From NCBI RefSeq assembly GCF_000385375.1, contig NZ_ARVV01000001.1:2728001-2792000 (forward strand): a DNA stretch of 64,000 nt, written 5' to 3'. Below, piece by piece: positions 1 through 8,381 of the stretch. Both the position numbers and the translations under genes were made by a program. Position 1 is the first letter of the stretch, and every line of letters begins with the position of its first letter. This DNA comes from Methyloversatilis discipulorum (lineage in GTDB: Bacteria > Pseudomonadota > Gammaproteobacteria > Burkholderiales > Rhodocyclaceae). The notes under the pieces were generated by a model that was not told where the DNA came from, made no database searches, and was given only the letters and a program-made list of their open reading frames with translations.

Positions 1-1364
1 CTGGTGTCGCGCACACCGGCGCGCGGCGCGGCCAGTTCGGCCAGCAGCCAGTCGCGCCACTCGGCGCTGTCCTGCGCCGGTGCCGGCACGTCCTCCGGTT
101 CGCCGCGGCTGGCGCGCCACAGCGCTTCCAGCGTCTGCGTGACGCGGGTCGAGTTCTCGCGCACGTCGAGACGCACCGTGCTGAAGCGGAACATTTCGAT
201 CTGGCGGCGCAGCGGCACCACTTCGGTGTCGGCGATGCGGCTGAGCTTCGCGTCGCGCAGGCCGGCTTCGAGCGTGCGCAGGTCGGCGACCAGGCGGTCG
301 GCCGATTCGTAGCCACGACGACAGGCCGCCCCCTCTTCCGCCTGGGTGCAGGTAATGGTGTCGTCCAGCTTGCCCAGCACGCACACCAGGAACTGGCGGA
401 ACGGTTCCCCCGGATTGCGCGCGGCAATCGCGTTGCCCTCGCCGCTCTCCTCCAGCGCCAGCATCAGCGCGTCGCGGAAGTCACCGGACAGCGTGAGCGA
501 CGCTTCGGTTACCGACAGGCCACGCAGCAGTTCGAGCACCGACTGGCGGTGGCGGCGCAGGCTGGCCAGCCGGCATTCGACCAGCGCACCGCGCGTGATT
601 GCATTGGTGACGAAGGGATTGCCGTCCCGGTCGCCGCCTATCCAGGAACCGAATTCGAGGAAGCCCGGCAGATCCGCTTCGCCGAAATGCTGCGCCATCG
701 CCTCGTCGGCGCGCGCCAGCACGTCGGGGCCGACCTCGAACAGCGTTTCGTTGAAGAAGTGCAGGCCCCAGGCGATTTCCTGCGACACGTTCGGCTTTTC
801 CAGCCGCAGTTCGCCGGTCAGCCACAGCAGTTCGATCTCGTTGCGCAGCGCGTCTTCGAGATCGTGGCGTTCGCGCGGCGTCCAGCGCGGCGATTCGAGC
901 TCGATCAGCATGCGGTAGATGCGGCGATGCCGTTCCAGCACGGTCACGCGCTTGGCTTCGGTCGGGTGCGCGGTCAGCACCGGGCGCACCTTGAGGCCGG
1001 CGAAGGCTTCGCGCACGCGCTCCGGCGACAGGCCGGCCTTCTTCGCCGACGCCAGCACGCTGGCAAAGGTGCCAGGCAGGCTTTCGCGGCCCTGGTGGCG
1101 CTCGACCTCGCGCCGCTTGCGCATGGCGCCGTTCTGTTCGGCGATCGACAGCAGCTGGAACAGGATGCCCTGGGCCTGGATGGCACGGCCCAGCATCTGC
1201 GGGGAAAGACTGTTGCCCGACTCGCCGGCAAGCACCGGCAGCAGTTCGGGATGGTGGCGTTCGACCACTTCGCGCAGCAGCGAAAACAGCAGGTCGATCG
1301 CCTTTTCCGAGAAAGCCGCCCCGGAGGCGTCGGCAGACGCGGGAACGGAAATGGGATCACTCAC
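1..1364 (-). CDS. ppc: Phosphoenolpyruvate carboxylase, N-terminal part (cut by window edge)
   Basis: Carboxylates phosphoenolpyruvate with bicarbonate to oxaloacetate, the anaplerotic C3+C1 step of the serine cycle. I translated this frame by hand from GTG at 1364 (a second GTG lies at 1367); about 454 codons are visible and the C-terminus lies beyond position 1. The catalytic-histidine motif VLTAHPTEAKR occurs with His near residue 133, close to His138 of the E. coli enzyme. A downstream GSWIGGDRDGNP motif is also typical of the family. No clear Shine-Dalgarno sequence precedes the GTG. It follows mtkA and mtkB on the same strand, the order known from Methylobacterium (mtkA-mtkB-ppc-mcl). 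A malyl-CoA lyase gene beyond the left edge would be expected but cannot be seen. Confidence 0.95.
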   Translation of the reverse strand, partial: MSDPISVPASADASGAAFSEKAIDLLFSLLREVVERHHPELLPVLAGESGNSLSPQMLGRAIQAQGILFQLLSIAEQNGAMRKRREVERHQGRESLPGTFASVLASAKKAGLSPERVREAFAGLKVRPVLTAHPTEAKRVTVLERHRRIYRMLIELESPRWTPRERHDLEDALRNEIELLWLTGELRLEKPNVSQEIAWGLHFFNETLFEVGPDVLARADEAMAQHFGEADLPGFLEFGSWIGGDRDGNPFVTNAITRGALVECRLASLRRHRQSVLELLRGLSVTEASLTLSGDFRDALMLALEESGEGNAIAARNPGEPFRQFLVCVLGKLDDTITCTQAEEGAACRRGYESADRLVADLRTLEAGLRDAKLSRIADTEVVPLRRQIEMFRFSTVRLDVRENSTRVTQTLEALWRASRGEPEDVPAPAQDSAEWRDWLLAELAAPRAGVRDT

Positions 1365-1395
1365 CACGGTGGGAGTCTCGCAGGCTGGTGGCGGG

Positions 1396-1418
1396 CGTCC
1401 GCCCCACCGGGGCGGACG
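1396..1418 (-). other. Hairpin between mtkB and ppc
   Basis: A perfect 10-bp inverted repeat (CGTCCGCCCC / GGGGCGGACG) with a 3-nt loop sits in the 95-bp gap between mtkB and ppc. It has no T-run, so a complete rho-independent terminator is unlikely. An mRNA processing or stabilising hairpin that lets ppc be expressed at a different level from mtkAB is plausible but inferred. Confidence 0.45.
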
Positions 1419-1459
1419 GAAAGCAGGGCGCGCTCCGCACGCCCCGTGCTGCTCTGCTC

Positions 1460-2347
1460 TTACAGCTTGGCCAGGACGGAGGCCACGGTGCTGCCCAGCT
1501 CGCCGGCGCTCGGCGCGACGGTCAGGCCGAAGGAACGCATGATTTCCGACTTCTCGGCAGCCGAATCGCCGGCGGCCGAGATGATGGCGCCCGCGTGGCC
1601 CATGCGGCGGCCCTTCGGTGCGGTCAGGCCGGCGACGTAGCCGACCACCGGCTTCTTCATGTTTTCCTTCACCCAGGCCGAGGCTTCGGCTTCCTGCGGG
1701 CCGCCGATCTCACCGATCATCACCACGGCGTGGGTGTCCGGGTCTTCCTGGAACTTCATCAGGTGGTCGAGGAAGGACGAGCCGTTGATCGGGTCGCCGC
1801 CGATGCCGACCGAGGTCGACACGCCGATGCCCAGCTGCTTCATCTGCGCGGCCGCTTCGTAGCCCAGCGTGCCCGAACGCGACACGATGCCGATGTTGCC
1901 CTGCTTGTAGATGTGGCCCGGCATGATGCCCAGCATGGCCTTGCCCGGGCTGATGATGCCGGCGCAGTTCGGGCCGACCATCAGCGTACGGCGCTCCTTC
2001 GGGTAGCGCATGAAGTAGCGCTTGACGCGCATCATGTCCTGCGCCGGGATGCCGTCGGTGATCGAGCAGACCAGCTGGATGCCGGCGTCGGCCGCTTCCA
2101 TGATGGCGTCGGCGCAGAAGGCCGGCGCGACGAAGGTGATCGACGCTTCGGCGCCGGTCGCGGCCACCGCGTCGGCCACCGTGTTGAACACCGGCTTGCC
2201 GAGGTGAGTGGTGCCGCCCTTGCCCGGGGTCACGCCGCCGACGACGTTGGTGCCGTACTCGATCATCTCCTTGGCGTGGAAGGTACCTTTGTCGCCGGTA
2301 AAGCCCTGGACGATGATCTTGGTCTTTTCGTTGATCAGAATGCTCAT
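1460..2347 (-). CDS. mtkB: Malate-CoA ligase (malate thiokinase) alpha subunit
   Basis: A 295-aa succinyl-CoA synthetase alpha-like subunit that with MtkA makes malyl-CoA from malate, CoA and ATP, feeding malyl-CoA cleavage in the serine cycle. It has an N-terminal CoA-binding Rossmann part (IIVQGFTGDKGTFHAK), a GPNCAGIISPG segment, and the phosphohistidine loop (GHAGAI) near the C-terminus, as in SucD. Assignment to malate rather than succinate rests on the setting beside mtkA, ppc and the serine-cycle operon, plus the mtk-type sequence of its partner. A GAGGA ribosome site lies 8 nt before the ATG. The gap to mtkA is 116 bp and holds a dispersed hairpin element. Confidence 0.93.
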   Translation of the reverse strand: MSILINEKTKIIVQGFTGDKGTFHAKEMIEYGTNVVGGVTPGKGGTTHLGKPVFNTVADAVAATGAEASITFVAPAFCADAIMEAADAGIQLVCSITDGIPAQDMMRVKRYFMRYPKERRTLMVGPNCAGIISPGKAMLGIMPGHIYKQGNIGIVSRSGTLGYEAAAQMKQLGIGVSTSVGIGGDPINGSSFLDHLMKFQEDPDTHAVVMIGEIGGPQEAEASAWVKENMKKPVVGYVAGLTAPKGRRMGHAGAIISAAGDSAAEKSEIMRSFGLTVAPSAGELGSTVASVLAKL

Positions 2348-2373
2348 AACTAAATCCTCGTGTGCATCGGTTA

Positions 2374-2456
2374 TCCGCCGCGCGCCGCCCGCCGGGCCGC
2401 CCCAAGGGCGAGCGCAGCCCCCTCGGGGGGCAGCGAACGGAGTGAGCGTGGGGGTC
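2374..2456. repeat. Dispersed intergenic hairpin element (copy 1)
   Basis: Fills most of the mtkA-mtkB gap and starts just after the mtkA stop codon. It contains the stem GCCCCC-TCG-GGGGGC at 2417-2431 flanked by CGCCCCAAGGGCG and GCGAACGGAGTGAGCGTG. The same modular pattern, more diverged, occurs at 19270-19337 in the isc operon. From general knowledge, this element type is common after stop codons in Rhodocyclales and Burkholderiales genomes. It has no coding content. Confidence 0.6.
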
Positions 2457-2463
2457 TATTCGC

Positions 2464-3639
2464 TCAGCTGGCGGCGTGGGCGCGGGCGGCGTCTACCGCC
2501 TTCTGGGCTGCTTCGGTCAGCGAATCGGCGCTGATGATGGGCAGACCGCTCTCGCGGATGATGCGGCGGCCTTCTTCCTCGTTCGTACCGGCCAGGCGGA
2601 CGATCAGCGGCACCGTGATATCGATGTCGTTGCAGGCCTGCACCACGCCCTGAGCCACCCAGTCGCAGCGGTTGATACCGGCGAAGATGTTGACCAGGAT
2701 GGCCTTCACGTTCTTGTCCGACAGCACCAGGCGGAAGGAATTGGCCACGCGCTCGGGCGAGGCGCCACCGCCGACGTCGAGGAAGTTGGCGGGCGCGCCA
2801 CCGGCGTACTTGATGGTGTCCATCGTCGCCATGGCCAGACCGGCACCATTGATGATGCAGCCGATGTCGCCGTCGAGGCCGACGTAGTTCAGGTTGTGCT
2901 CCGCGGCCTGCACTTCGCGCGGATCCTCCTGCGACGGGTCGCGCATATCGGCCACGGCACGCTGGCGGAACATCGCGTTGTCGTCGAAGGACATCTTGGC
3001 GTCCAGCGCCAGCACGCGGTCGTCCTTGGTGACGACCAGCGGGTTGATTTCGACCATGGTGGCGTCGAGATCGCGGAAGGCGCGGTAGGCACCCATGATC
3101 GCGGTCACTGCACGCGACACCTGCTTGATCGACAGGCCCAGACCGAAAGCGATCTGGCGGGCCTGGAAAGCCTGCAGGCCGACGGCCGGCTCGACCACGA
3201 CCTGCATGATCTTTTCCGGAGCACTGTGTGCCAATTCTTCAATTTCCATCCCACCTTCGGCAGAGGCGATGACGCGAACGCGCTCGGCTTTGCGGTCCAG
3301 CACGATGCCCAGATAGAGTTCGCGCTCGAACGGCTCGGCCACTTCCACGTAGACGCGCTGAACGGGCTTGCCCTCGGGGCCGGTCTGAATGGTCACCAGG
3401 CGCTTGCCCAGCAGTTCGCGGGCGGCGGCATCGACCTCATGGTAGGTCTTGCACAGCTTGATGCCGCCGGCCTTGCCGCGGGCTCCGGAGTGCACCTGGG
3501 CCTTCACCGCCCAGTGCCAGCCGCCCAGTTCAGTCGCCGTGTACACGGCCTGGTCGGGGCTGTAGGCCACGCTGCCGCGCGGCACCGGCACGCCGAAGCC
3601 CGCCAAAAGCTCTTTCGCTTGGTACTCGTGAATGTCCAT
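2464..3639 (-). CDS. mtkA: Malate-CoA ligase (malate thiokinase) beta subunit
   Basis: A 391-aa ATP-grasp subunit homologous to SucC, starting [20 protein letters not shown]. It has the N-terminal ATP-grasp fold, an [19 protein letters not shown] metal/nucleotide segment near residue 200, and a C-terminal ligase domain with FLDVGGGAS and [13 protein letters not shown]. From memory it resembles Methylobacterium MtkA along its whole length, more closely than SucC. It catalyses ATP-dependent malyl-CoA formation with MtkB. It is the first gene of the leftward serine-cycle unit, transcribed away from glyA across a 259-bp regulatory region. The site AAGG precedes the ATG. Confidence 0.94.
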   Translation of the reverse strand: MDIHEYQAKELLAGFGVPVPRGSVAYSPDQAVYTATELGGWHWAVKAQVHSGARGKAGGIKLCKTYHEVDAAARELLGKRLVTIQTGPEGKPVQRVYVEVAEPFERELYLGIVLDRKAERVRVIASAEGGMEIEELAHSAPEKIMQVVVEPAVGLQAFQARQIAFGLGLSIKQVSRAVTAIMGAYRAFRDLDATMVEINPLVVTKDDRVLALDAKMSFDDNAMFRQRAVADMRDPSQEDPREVQAAEHNLNYVGLDGDIGCIINGAGLAMATMDTIKYAGGAPANFLDVGGGASPERVANSFRLVLSDKNVKAILVNIFAGINRCDWVAQGVVQACNDIDITVPLIVRLAGTNEEEGRRIIRESGLPIISADSLTEAAQKAVDAARAHAAS

Positions 3640-3769
3640 GCTTCACCTTCTGTCGTGTGGAAGAGAGTGGTGGTTCATCGCTGAACCGCGAGGTGCCCGC
3701 ACAGGGTCGAACACCGGATTCGTTGTAAAGAATTATGGATGAGGTCTTTTCAATTAAGCTTCACTTATA

Positions 3770-3786
3770 CTTATCACGGCAATAAG
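3770..3786. promoter_or_regulatory. LysR-type operator (T-N11-A) between mtkA and glyA
   Basis: CTTAT-N7-ATAAG is a perfect 5-bp inverted repeat whose core TAT-N7-ATA gives the T-N11-A signature of LysR-family sites. An ACTTAT direct repeat at 3763-3774 overlaps its left arm. It lies in the AT-rich centre of the divergent mtkA/glyA region. A CATAAT-like -10 for mtkA (minus strand, 3737-3732) would place the box about 50 bp upstream of that start; for glyA (TTGTAT around 3834) about 65 bp. In Methylobacterium the LysR regulator QscR controls serine-cycle genes. Assigning a QscR-like protein here is inference, because no regulator gene is in the window. Confidence 0.5.
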
Positions 3787-3898
3787 AAAGTCCGATACGA
3801 GGCCCTTGATCCATCAGATATAGTCTGCTTGCCTTGTATTACTTCATAAGGCCTGCAGAGGACGCGGGCCGAAAGCTCACATCAGAAAGGTAATCCGA

Positions 3899-5155
3899 AT
3901 GTTTGACCCGAAACAGACCATCGCCCATTCCGACCCCGAACTGTGGGCCGCCATGGAAGCGGAGTACGCCCGTCAGGAACACCACATCGAGCTGATCGCG
4001 TCGGAAAACTACGCCAGCCCGGCGGTCATGGAAGCCCAGGGCTCCGTACTGACGAACAAGTACGCCGAAGGTTATCCGGGCAAGCGTTACTACGGTGGCT
4101 GTGAGCATGTTGACGTCGCGGAACAGCTGGCGATCGATCGCCTCAAGGCACTGTTCGGCGCCGAATACGCCAACGTGCAGCCGCATTCGGGTTCGCAGGC
4201 CAACGCCGGTGTCTACATGGCGATGCTGCAGCCGGGCGACACCATCCTCGGCATGTCGCTGGCGCACGGCGGTCACCTGACCCACGGTTCGTCGGTGAAC
4301 TTCTCCGGCAAGATCTACAAGGGCGTGGCCTACGGCCTCGATCCGGAAACCGAAGCGATCGACTACGCACAGGTCGAAGCGCTGGCCAAGGAACACAAGC
4401 CGAAGATGATCGTGGCCGGTGCTTCCGCCTACGCCCTGCACATCGATTTCAAGCGCTTCCGCGAGATCGCTGATTCGGTCGGCGCCTACCTGCTGGTCGA
4501 CATGGCCCACTACTCGGGCCTGGTCGCTGCCGGCCTGTACCCGAGCCCGATCGGCATCGCCGACTTCGTCACCTCGACCACGCACAAGACGCTGCGCGGC
4601 CCGCGCGGTGGCGTGATCATGGCCAAGGCCGAGTTCGAGAAGCCGCTGAACTCGATGATTTTCCCGGGCATCCAGGGCGGTCCGCTGATGCATGTCATCG
4701 CCGCGAAGGCCGTCGCCTTCAAGGAAGCCGCGACCCCGGAATTCAAGACTTACCAGCAACAGGTGCTGAAGAACGCCCAGGTGATGGCCGAAACGCTCGT
4801 CGAGCGTGGCGTGCGCATCGTTTCGGGCCGCACCCAGTCCCACCTGTTCCTCGTCGATCTGCGTGCCAAAAACATCACTGGCAAGGACGCAGAAGCAGCG
4901 CTGGGCCGTGCACACATCACGGTCAATAAGAACGCCATCCCGAACGACCCGCAAAAGCCGTTCGTGACCAGTGGCATTCGAATCGGCAGCCCTGCCATGA
5001 CGACCCGCGGCTTTAAGGAAGCCGAGGCGAAGCAAGTTGCAAACCTGATCGTGGACGTGCTGGACGCACCGAACGACGACGCCGTGATCGCACGCGTGGT
5101 CGCCGACGTCACCAAGCTGTGCGACGCGTTCCCGGTCTACGGCCGCAACAAATAA
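3899..5155 (+). CDS. glyA: Serine hydroxymethyltransferase
   Basis: A 418-aa PLP enzyme that transfers the C1 unit of methylene-tetrahydrofolate to glycine, giving serine. This is the entry step of the serine cycle. Recognisable features are the N-terminal [13 protein letters not shown], the substrate-binding YPGKRYYGG region, and the PLP-lysine motif [13 protein letters not shown] near residue 230. The ribosome site AGAAAGG at 3884-3890 is 8 nt from the ATG. It heads the rightward serine-cycle operon, with sga starting 53 bp downstream, so it is probably the C1-assimilation isozyme. A second housekeeping copy elsewhere is possible but not visible. Confidence 0.97.
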   Translation: MFDPKQTIAHSDPELWAAMEAEYARQEHHIELIASENYASPAVMEAQGSVLTNKYAEGYPGKRYYGGCEHVDVAEQLAIDRLKALFGAEYANVQPHSGSQANAGVYMAMLQPGDTILGMSLAHGGHLTHGSSVNFSGKIYKGVAYGLDPETEAIDYAQVEALAKEHKPKMIVAGASAYALHIDFKRFREIADSVGAYLLVDMAHYSGLVAAGLYPSPIGIADFVTSTTHKTLRGPRGGVIMAKAEFEKPLNSMIFPGIQGGPLMHVIAAKAVAFKEAATPEFKTYQQQVLKNAQVMAETLVERGVRIVSGRTQSHLFLVDLRAKNITGKDAEAALGRAHITVNKNAIPNDPQKPFVTSGIRIGSPAMTTRGFKEAEAKQVANLIVDVLDAPNDDAVIARVVADVTKLCDAFPVYGRNK

Positions 5156-5208
5156 AACAAGCGGTCAGCCACCCCGACACCATTCAAAGCAATTACAGGA
5201 GTTTCGCC

Positions 5209-6399
5209 ATGTCTCGAATCGCCGGTCGTAACCATCTTTACGTGCCTGGTCCCACCAACACGCCGGAGCGCATCCTGCGCGCCATGGTCGTGCCGCAGGA
5301 AGACCACCGCTCGCCCAAGTTCCCGGAACTGGCGCTGTCGGTGCTGGCCGACCTGAAGAAGGTGTTCAAGACCACCGAAGGCACCATTTTCACCTTCCCG
5401 GCATCCGGTACCGGCATGTGGGAAGCCGCGCTGACCAACACGCTGTCGCCGGGCGACAAGGTGCTGTGCTCGCGCTTCGGCCAGTTCAGCCACCTGTGGG
5501 CCGACATGGCGCAGCGCCTGGGCTTCGAAGTCCAGGTGCTCGACGTCGAATGGGGCACCGGCGTGCCCTACGACCAGTACGAAGAGATCCTGCGCGCCGA
5601 CAAGGAGCACAAGATCAAGGCCGTGCTGGCCTGCCAGAACGAGACCGCCACCGGCGTGTCGAGCGACATCGCCAAGGTGCGCAAGGCGATGAACAACGCC
5701 AACCACCCGGCGCTGCTGATGGTCGATACCGTGTCGTCGCTGGTGTCGATCGACTTCCGCATGGACGAGTGGGGCGTCGACTGCACGGTGTCCGGTTCGC
5801 AGAAGGGCTTCATGCTGCCGGCCGGCATGGGCATCCTGGGCATGAGCCCGAAGGCGCTGAAGGCGATGGAAACCGCGACCTCGCGTCGCTGCTACTTCGA
5901 CATCGGCGACATGATGCGCAACAACGCCACCGGCTACTTCCCCTACACGCCGTCGATCCCGATGCTGTACGGCATGCGTGAAGCGCTGAACACCATTTTC
6001 GAGGAAGGCCTGGAGAACATCTTCGCCCGCCACGAATACCTGGCCAACGGTGTCCGCGCCGCCGTCCAGGAAGGCTGGAAGCTGAACCTGTGCGCCAAGG
6101 CACCGGAGTGGTACTCGAACACCGTCAGCGCCATCCTGGTGCCGGAAGGTTTCGACGCCGCCAAGGTGATCAGCAACGCCTACAACAAGTACAACCTGTC
6201 GCTGGGCGCCGGCCTGTCGAAGGTTGCCGGCAAGGTGTTCCGCATCGGTCACCTCGGCGACCTGAACGCGCTGTCGCTGATGAGCGCGATCGCCGGTGCC
6301 GAAATGTCGATGCTGGACAACGGCATCAACGTCACCCCGGGTTCGGGCGTGGCGGCAGCCTCGACCTACTGGCGCACGAACGCTCCGCAAGCGAAGTAA
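5209..6399 (+). CDS. sga: Serine-glyoxylate aminotransferase
   Basis: A 396-aa class V PLP aminotransferase that converts serine plus glyoxylate to hydroxypyruvate plus glycine, regenerating the C1 acceptor of the serine cycle. It starts MSRIAGRNHLYVPGPTNTPE after AGGAG at 5197-5201; the frame runs further upstream but without a ribosome site. The PLP-lysine segment VSGSQKGFMLPAGMG lies near residue 195, and the length matches the Methylobacterium and Hyphomicrobium enzymes. It sits between glyA and hprA, which supply its substrate and use its product. Two hairpins follow the stop codon, the second with a T-run. Confidence 0.96.
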   Translation: MSRIAGRNHLYVPGPTNTPERILRAMVVPQEDHRSPKFPELALSVLADLKKVFKTTEGTIFTFPASGTGMWEAALTNTLSPGDKVLCSRFGQFSHLWADMAQRLGFEVQVLDVEWGTGVPYDQYEEILRADKEHKIKAVLACQNETATGVSSDIAKVRKAMNNANHPALLMVDTVSSLVSIDFRMDEWGVDCTVSGSQKGFMLPAGMGILGMSPKALKAMETATSRRCYFDIGDMMRNNATGYFPYTPSIPMLYGMREALNTIFEEGLENIFARHEYLANGVRAAVQEGWKLNLCAKAPEWYSNTVSAILVPEGFDAAKVISNAYNKYNLSLGAGLSKVAGKVFRIGHLGDLNALSLMSAIAGAEMSMLDNGINVTPGSGVAAASTYWRTNAPQAK

Positions 6400-6408
6400 T
6401 ATTGCGGC

Positions 6409-6426
6409 GGCCCGCTCCGGCGGGCC
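6409..6426 (+). other. Hairpin downstream of sga
   Basis: GGCCCGC-TCCG-GCGGGCC forms a perfect 7-bp stem directly after the sga stop codon. It is followed 16 nt later by the UUCG-looped terminator-like stem at 6443. Alone it lacks a T-tract. Confidence 0.45.
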
Positions 6427-6442
6427 TGCGTGTCTGCTGCTC

Positions 6443-6464
6443 GGCCGGGTTCGCCCGGCCTTTT
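6443..6464 (+). terminator. Terminator-like hairpin between sga and hprA
   Basis: GGCCGGG-TTCG-CCCGGCC is a 7-bp GC stem with an extra-stable UUCG tetraloop, followed by TTTT. It looks like a rho-independent terminator but lies inside the serine-cycle operon, 27 bp before hprA. It may act as a partial terminator or mRNA-processing element that sets the ratio of glyA-sga to hprA-mtdA-fchA. Confidence 0.6.
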
Positions 6465-6490
6465 ACATCCATAGAACAGAAGGAAGAGAC

Positions 6491-7441
6491 ATGTCGCACC
6501 ACGTTGTGTTTCTCGACCGCTCCACGCTGAAGGCCAATGTCCGTCGTCCGTCCTTCGACCATACCTGGGCTGAGTACGACACCACCGCCCCGGACCAGAT
6601 CGTCGAACGTCTGAAGGACGCCACCGTCGCCATCACCAACAAGGTGCCGCTGCGCGGCGACGTGCTGGCCCAGCTGCCGAACCTGAAGATGATCGGCGTG
6701 GCCGCCACCGGCTACGACGTGATCGACGTGCCGGCCTGCCGCGAACGCCGCATCGTCGTGTCCAACATCCGCAACTACGCGGTGCACACCGTGCCGGAAC
6801 ACGCGTTCGCGCTGATCCTGGCCCTGCGCCGCAGCATCATCGCCTACCGCCAGGACGTCGAGCGCGGCCGCTGGCAGGAAGTGGACCAGTTCTGCTTCTT
6901 CGACCACCCGATCTACGACCTCTTCGACAGCACCATCGGCATTTTCGGTGAAGGCGTGCTCGGTCAGGGCACGGCTAAGATCGCCCGCGGCTTCGGCATG
7001 AAGGTGCTGTTCGCCGACCACCCGGGTCCGAAGGCGCCGGGCGTCGAATTCACGCCGGCGGAGGAAGTGCTGGCCCAGTCCGACATCATTTCGCTGCACT
7101 GCCCGCTGACGCCGGAAAGCCGCAACATGTTCAGCATGGAGCAGTTCAAGAAGATGAAGCGCAGCGCCATCCTGATCAACACCGCCCGCGGCGGCCTGGT
7201 GCACGAGGAAGACCTGGTGACCGCGCTGAAGGAAGGCATCATCGGCGGCGCCGGTTTCGACGTGCTGACCAAGGAACCGCCGAAGGAAGGCAACCCGCTG
7301 CTCGACCTGCGCCTGCCCAACTTCATCCTGACCCCGCACGTGGCCTGGGCCTCGGACGGCGCGATGCAGTTCCTGGCCGACCAGCTGATCGACAACGTCG
7401 AAGCCTACGTCAAGGGCAGCCCGGTCAATACGGTGACCTGA
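6491..7441 (+). CDS. hprA: Hydroxypyruvate reductase (D-glycerate dehydrogenase)
   Basis: A 316-aa member of the D-isomer-specific 2-hydroxyacid dehydrogenases that reduces hydroxypyruvate to D-glycerate with NAD(P)H in the serine cycle. The ATG at 6491 follows AAGGAAG at 6480-6486. It has the NAD-binding GIFGEGVLGQGTAKIA fold (a GxGxxG-like motif with Gly-Glu-Gly) around residue 150. It also has the family arginine in NTARGGLVHEEDL and the late histidine in LTPHVAWAS. Its position after sga and before mtdA fits the pathway order. Confidence 0.95.
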   Translation: MSHHVVFLDRSTLKANVRRPSFDHTWAEYDTTAPDQIVERLKDATVAITNKVPLRGDVLAQLPNLKMIGVAATGYDVIDVPACRERRIVVSNIRNYAVHTVPEHAFALILALRRSIIAYRQDVERGRWQEVDQFCFFDHPIYDLFDSTIGIFGEGVLGQGTAKIARGFGMKVLFADHPGPKAPGVEFTPAEEVLAQSDIISLHCPLTPESRNMFSMEQFKKMKRSAILINTARGGLVHEEDLVTALKEGIIGGAGFDVLTKEPPKEGNPLLDLRLPNFILTPHVAWASDGAMQFLADQLIDNVEAYVKGSPVNTVT

Positions 7442-7463
7442 TAGCCGCGACACGCATCAAGGT

Positions 7464-7485
7464 CCGTCGGCTGTGCGGCCGGCGG
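7464..7485 (+). other. Hairpin between hprA and mtdA
   Basis: CCGTCGGC and GCCGGCGG pair as an 8-bp stem with one G-U pair and a 6-nt loop, followed by a pyrimidine-rich ATTTCTCTCTT tract. It resembles a weak terminator or processing hairpin inside the operon. Confidence 0.35.
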
Positions 7486-7517
7486 ATTTCTCTCTTCCAG
7501 ACATCCGAGACATCACA

Positions 7518-8378
7518 ATGAAAAAGCTGCTTTACCAATTCGATACCGATGAACACCCGTCGGTGTTCGACAGCGTCGTGTGCCACGACGGTGGCGCGGA
7601 CCACGTGATCGGCTACGGCGGCGTGCATCCGCACAACGTCGGCGCCATGGTCGACGGTGCGATCTTCACCCGCGCACCGAAGGACAAGAAGAACACCGCC
7701 ATCTTCATCGGCGGCAGCAACATGGCCGAAGGCGAGACGCTGTTCAAGGCGGTCAAGAAGAAGTTCTTCTCGAACTTCCGCGTGTCGGTGATGCTCGACT
7801 CCAACGGCTCGAACACCACGGCCGCCGCCTGCGTCGCCTGGCTGGCGCACAGCGGTTCGCTGAAGGGCAAGAAGGCGGTCATCCTCGGCGGCACCGGCCC
7901 GGTCGGCACGCGCGCCGCCGTGATGCTGGCCAGCGAGGGCGCCACGGTAACGCTGGTGTCGCGCAAGATCGCCACCGCCGAAGAAGCGGCCAAGCAGCTC
8001 AAGGCCAACTTCAACCTCGACGTCGCGGTCGCCGAAGCGGCTGACAACGATGCGCGCGGTCGTGCCATCGAAGGCGCGAACGTGGTCATCGCCACCGGCG
8101 CCGGCGGCATCCAGCTGCTGGAAGAGCGTCACTGGAAGGACAACCCGACGCTGGAAATGATTGCCGACGCCAACGCGACGCCGCCGCTGGGCATCGAAGG
8201 CATCGACATGATGGACAAGGGCGTCGTCAAGCACGGCAAGATCGTGTTCGGCGCCATCGGCTTCGGCGCACTGAAGATCGCGCTGCAGCGCGCCTGCGTC
8301 GGCAAGCTGTTCGAAAGCAACGACATTTCGCTCGACGCGTCGGAAATCTACGCGATGGCGAAAACCATGGTGGGCTGA
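7518..8378 (+). CDS. mtdA: NADP-dependent methylene-H4MPT/methylene-H4F dehydrogenase
   Basis: A 286-aa enzyme that interconverts methylene- and methenyl-tetrahydrofolate (and the H4MPT forms) with NADP, supplying C1 units for assimilation. The start MKKLLYQFDTDEHPSVFD is preceded by only a weak ribosome site. Family hallmarks are the DSNGSNTTAAA segment near residue 95 and the Rossmann loop KKAVILGGTGPVGTRAA near residue 120, both as in Methylobacterium MtdA. It is in the same operon as fchA, whose start codon follows 3 bp after the mtdA stop; together they carry out sequential steps. Confidence 0.96.
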   Translation: MKKLLYQFDTDEHPSVFDSVVCHDGGADHVIGYGGVHPHNVGAMVDGAIFTRAPKDKKNTAIFIGGSNMAEGETLFKAVKKKFFSNFRVSVMLDSNGSNTTAAACVAWLAHSGSLKGKKAVILGGTGPVGTRAAVMLASEGATVTLVSRKIATAEEAAKQLKANFNLDVAVAEAADNDARGRAIEGANVVIATGAGGIQLLEERHWKDNPTLEMIADANATPPLGIEGIDMMDKGVVKHGKIVFGAIGFGALKIALQRACVGKLFESNDISLDASEIYAMAKTMVG

Positions 8379-8381
8379 GCC

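Noticed and set aside
3839..5035. 398-codon open frame antisense to glyA
   Set aside because: glyA is an unmistakable serine hydroxymethyltransferase. The antisense frame is an effect of high GC third positions and has no recognisable protein features.
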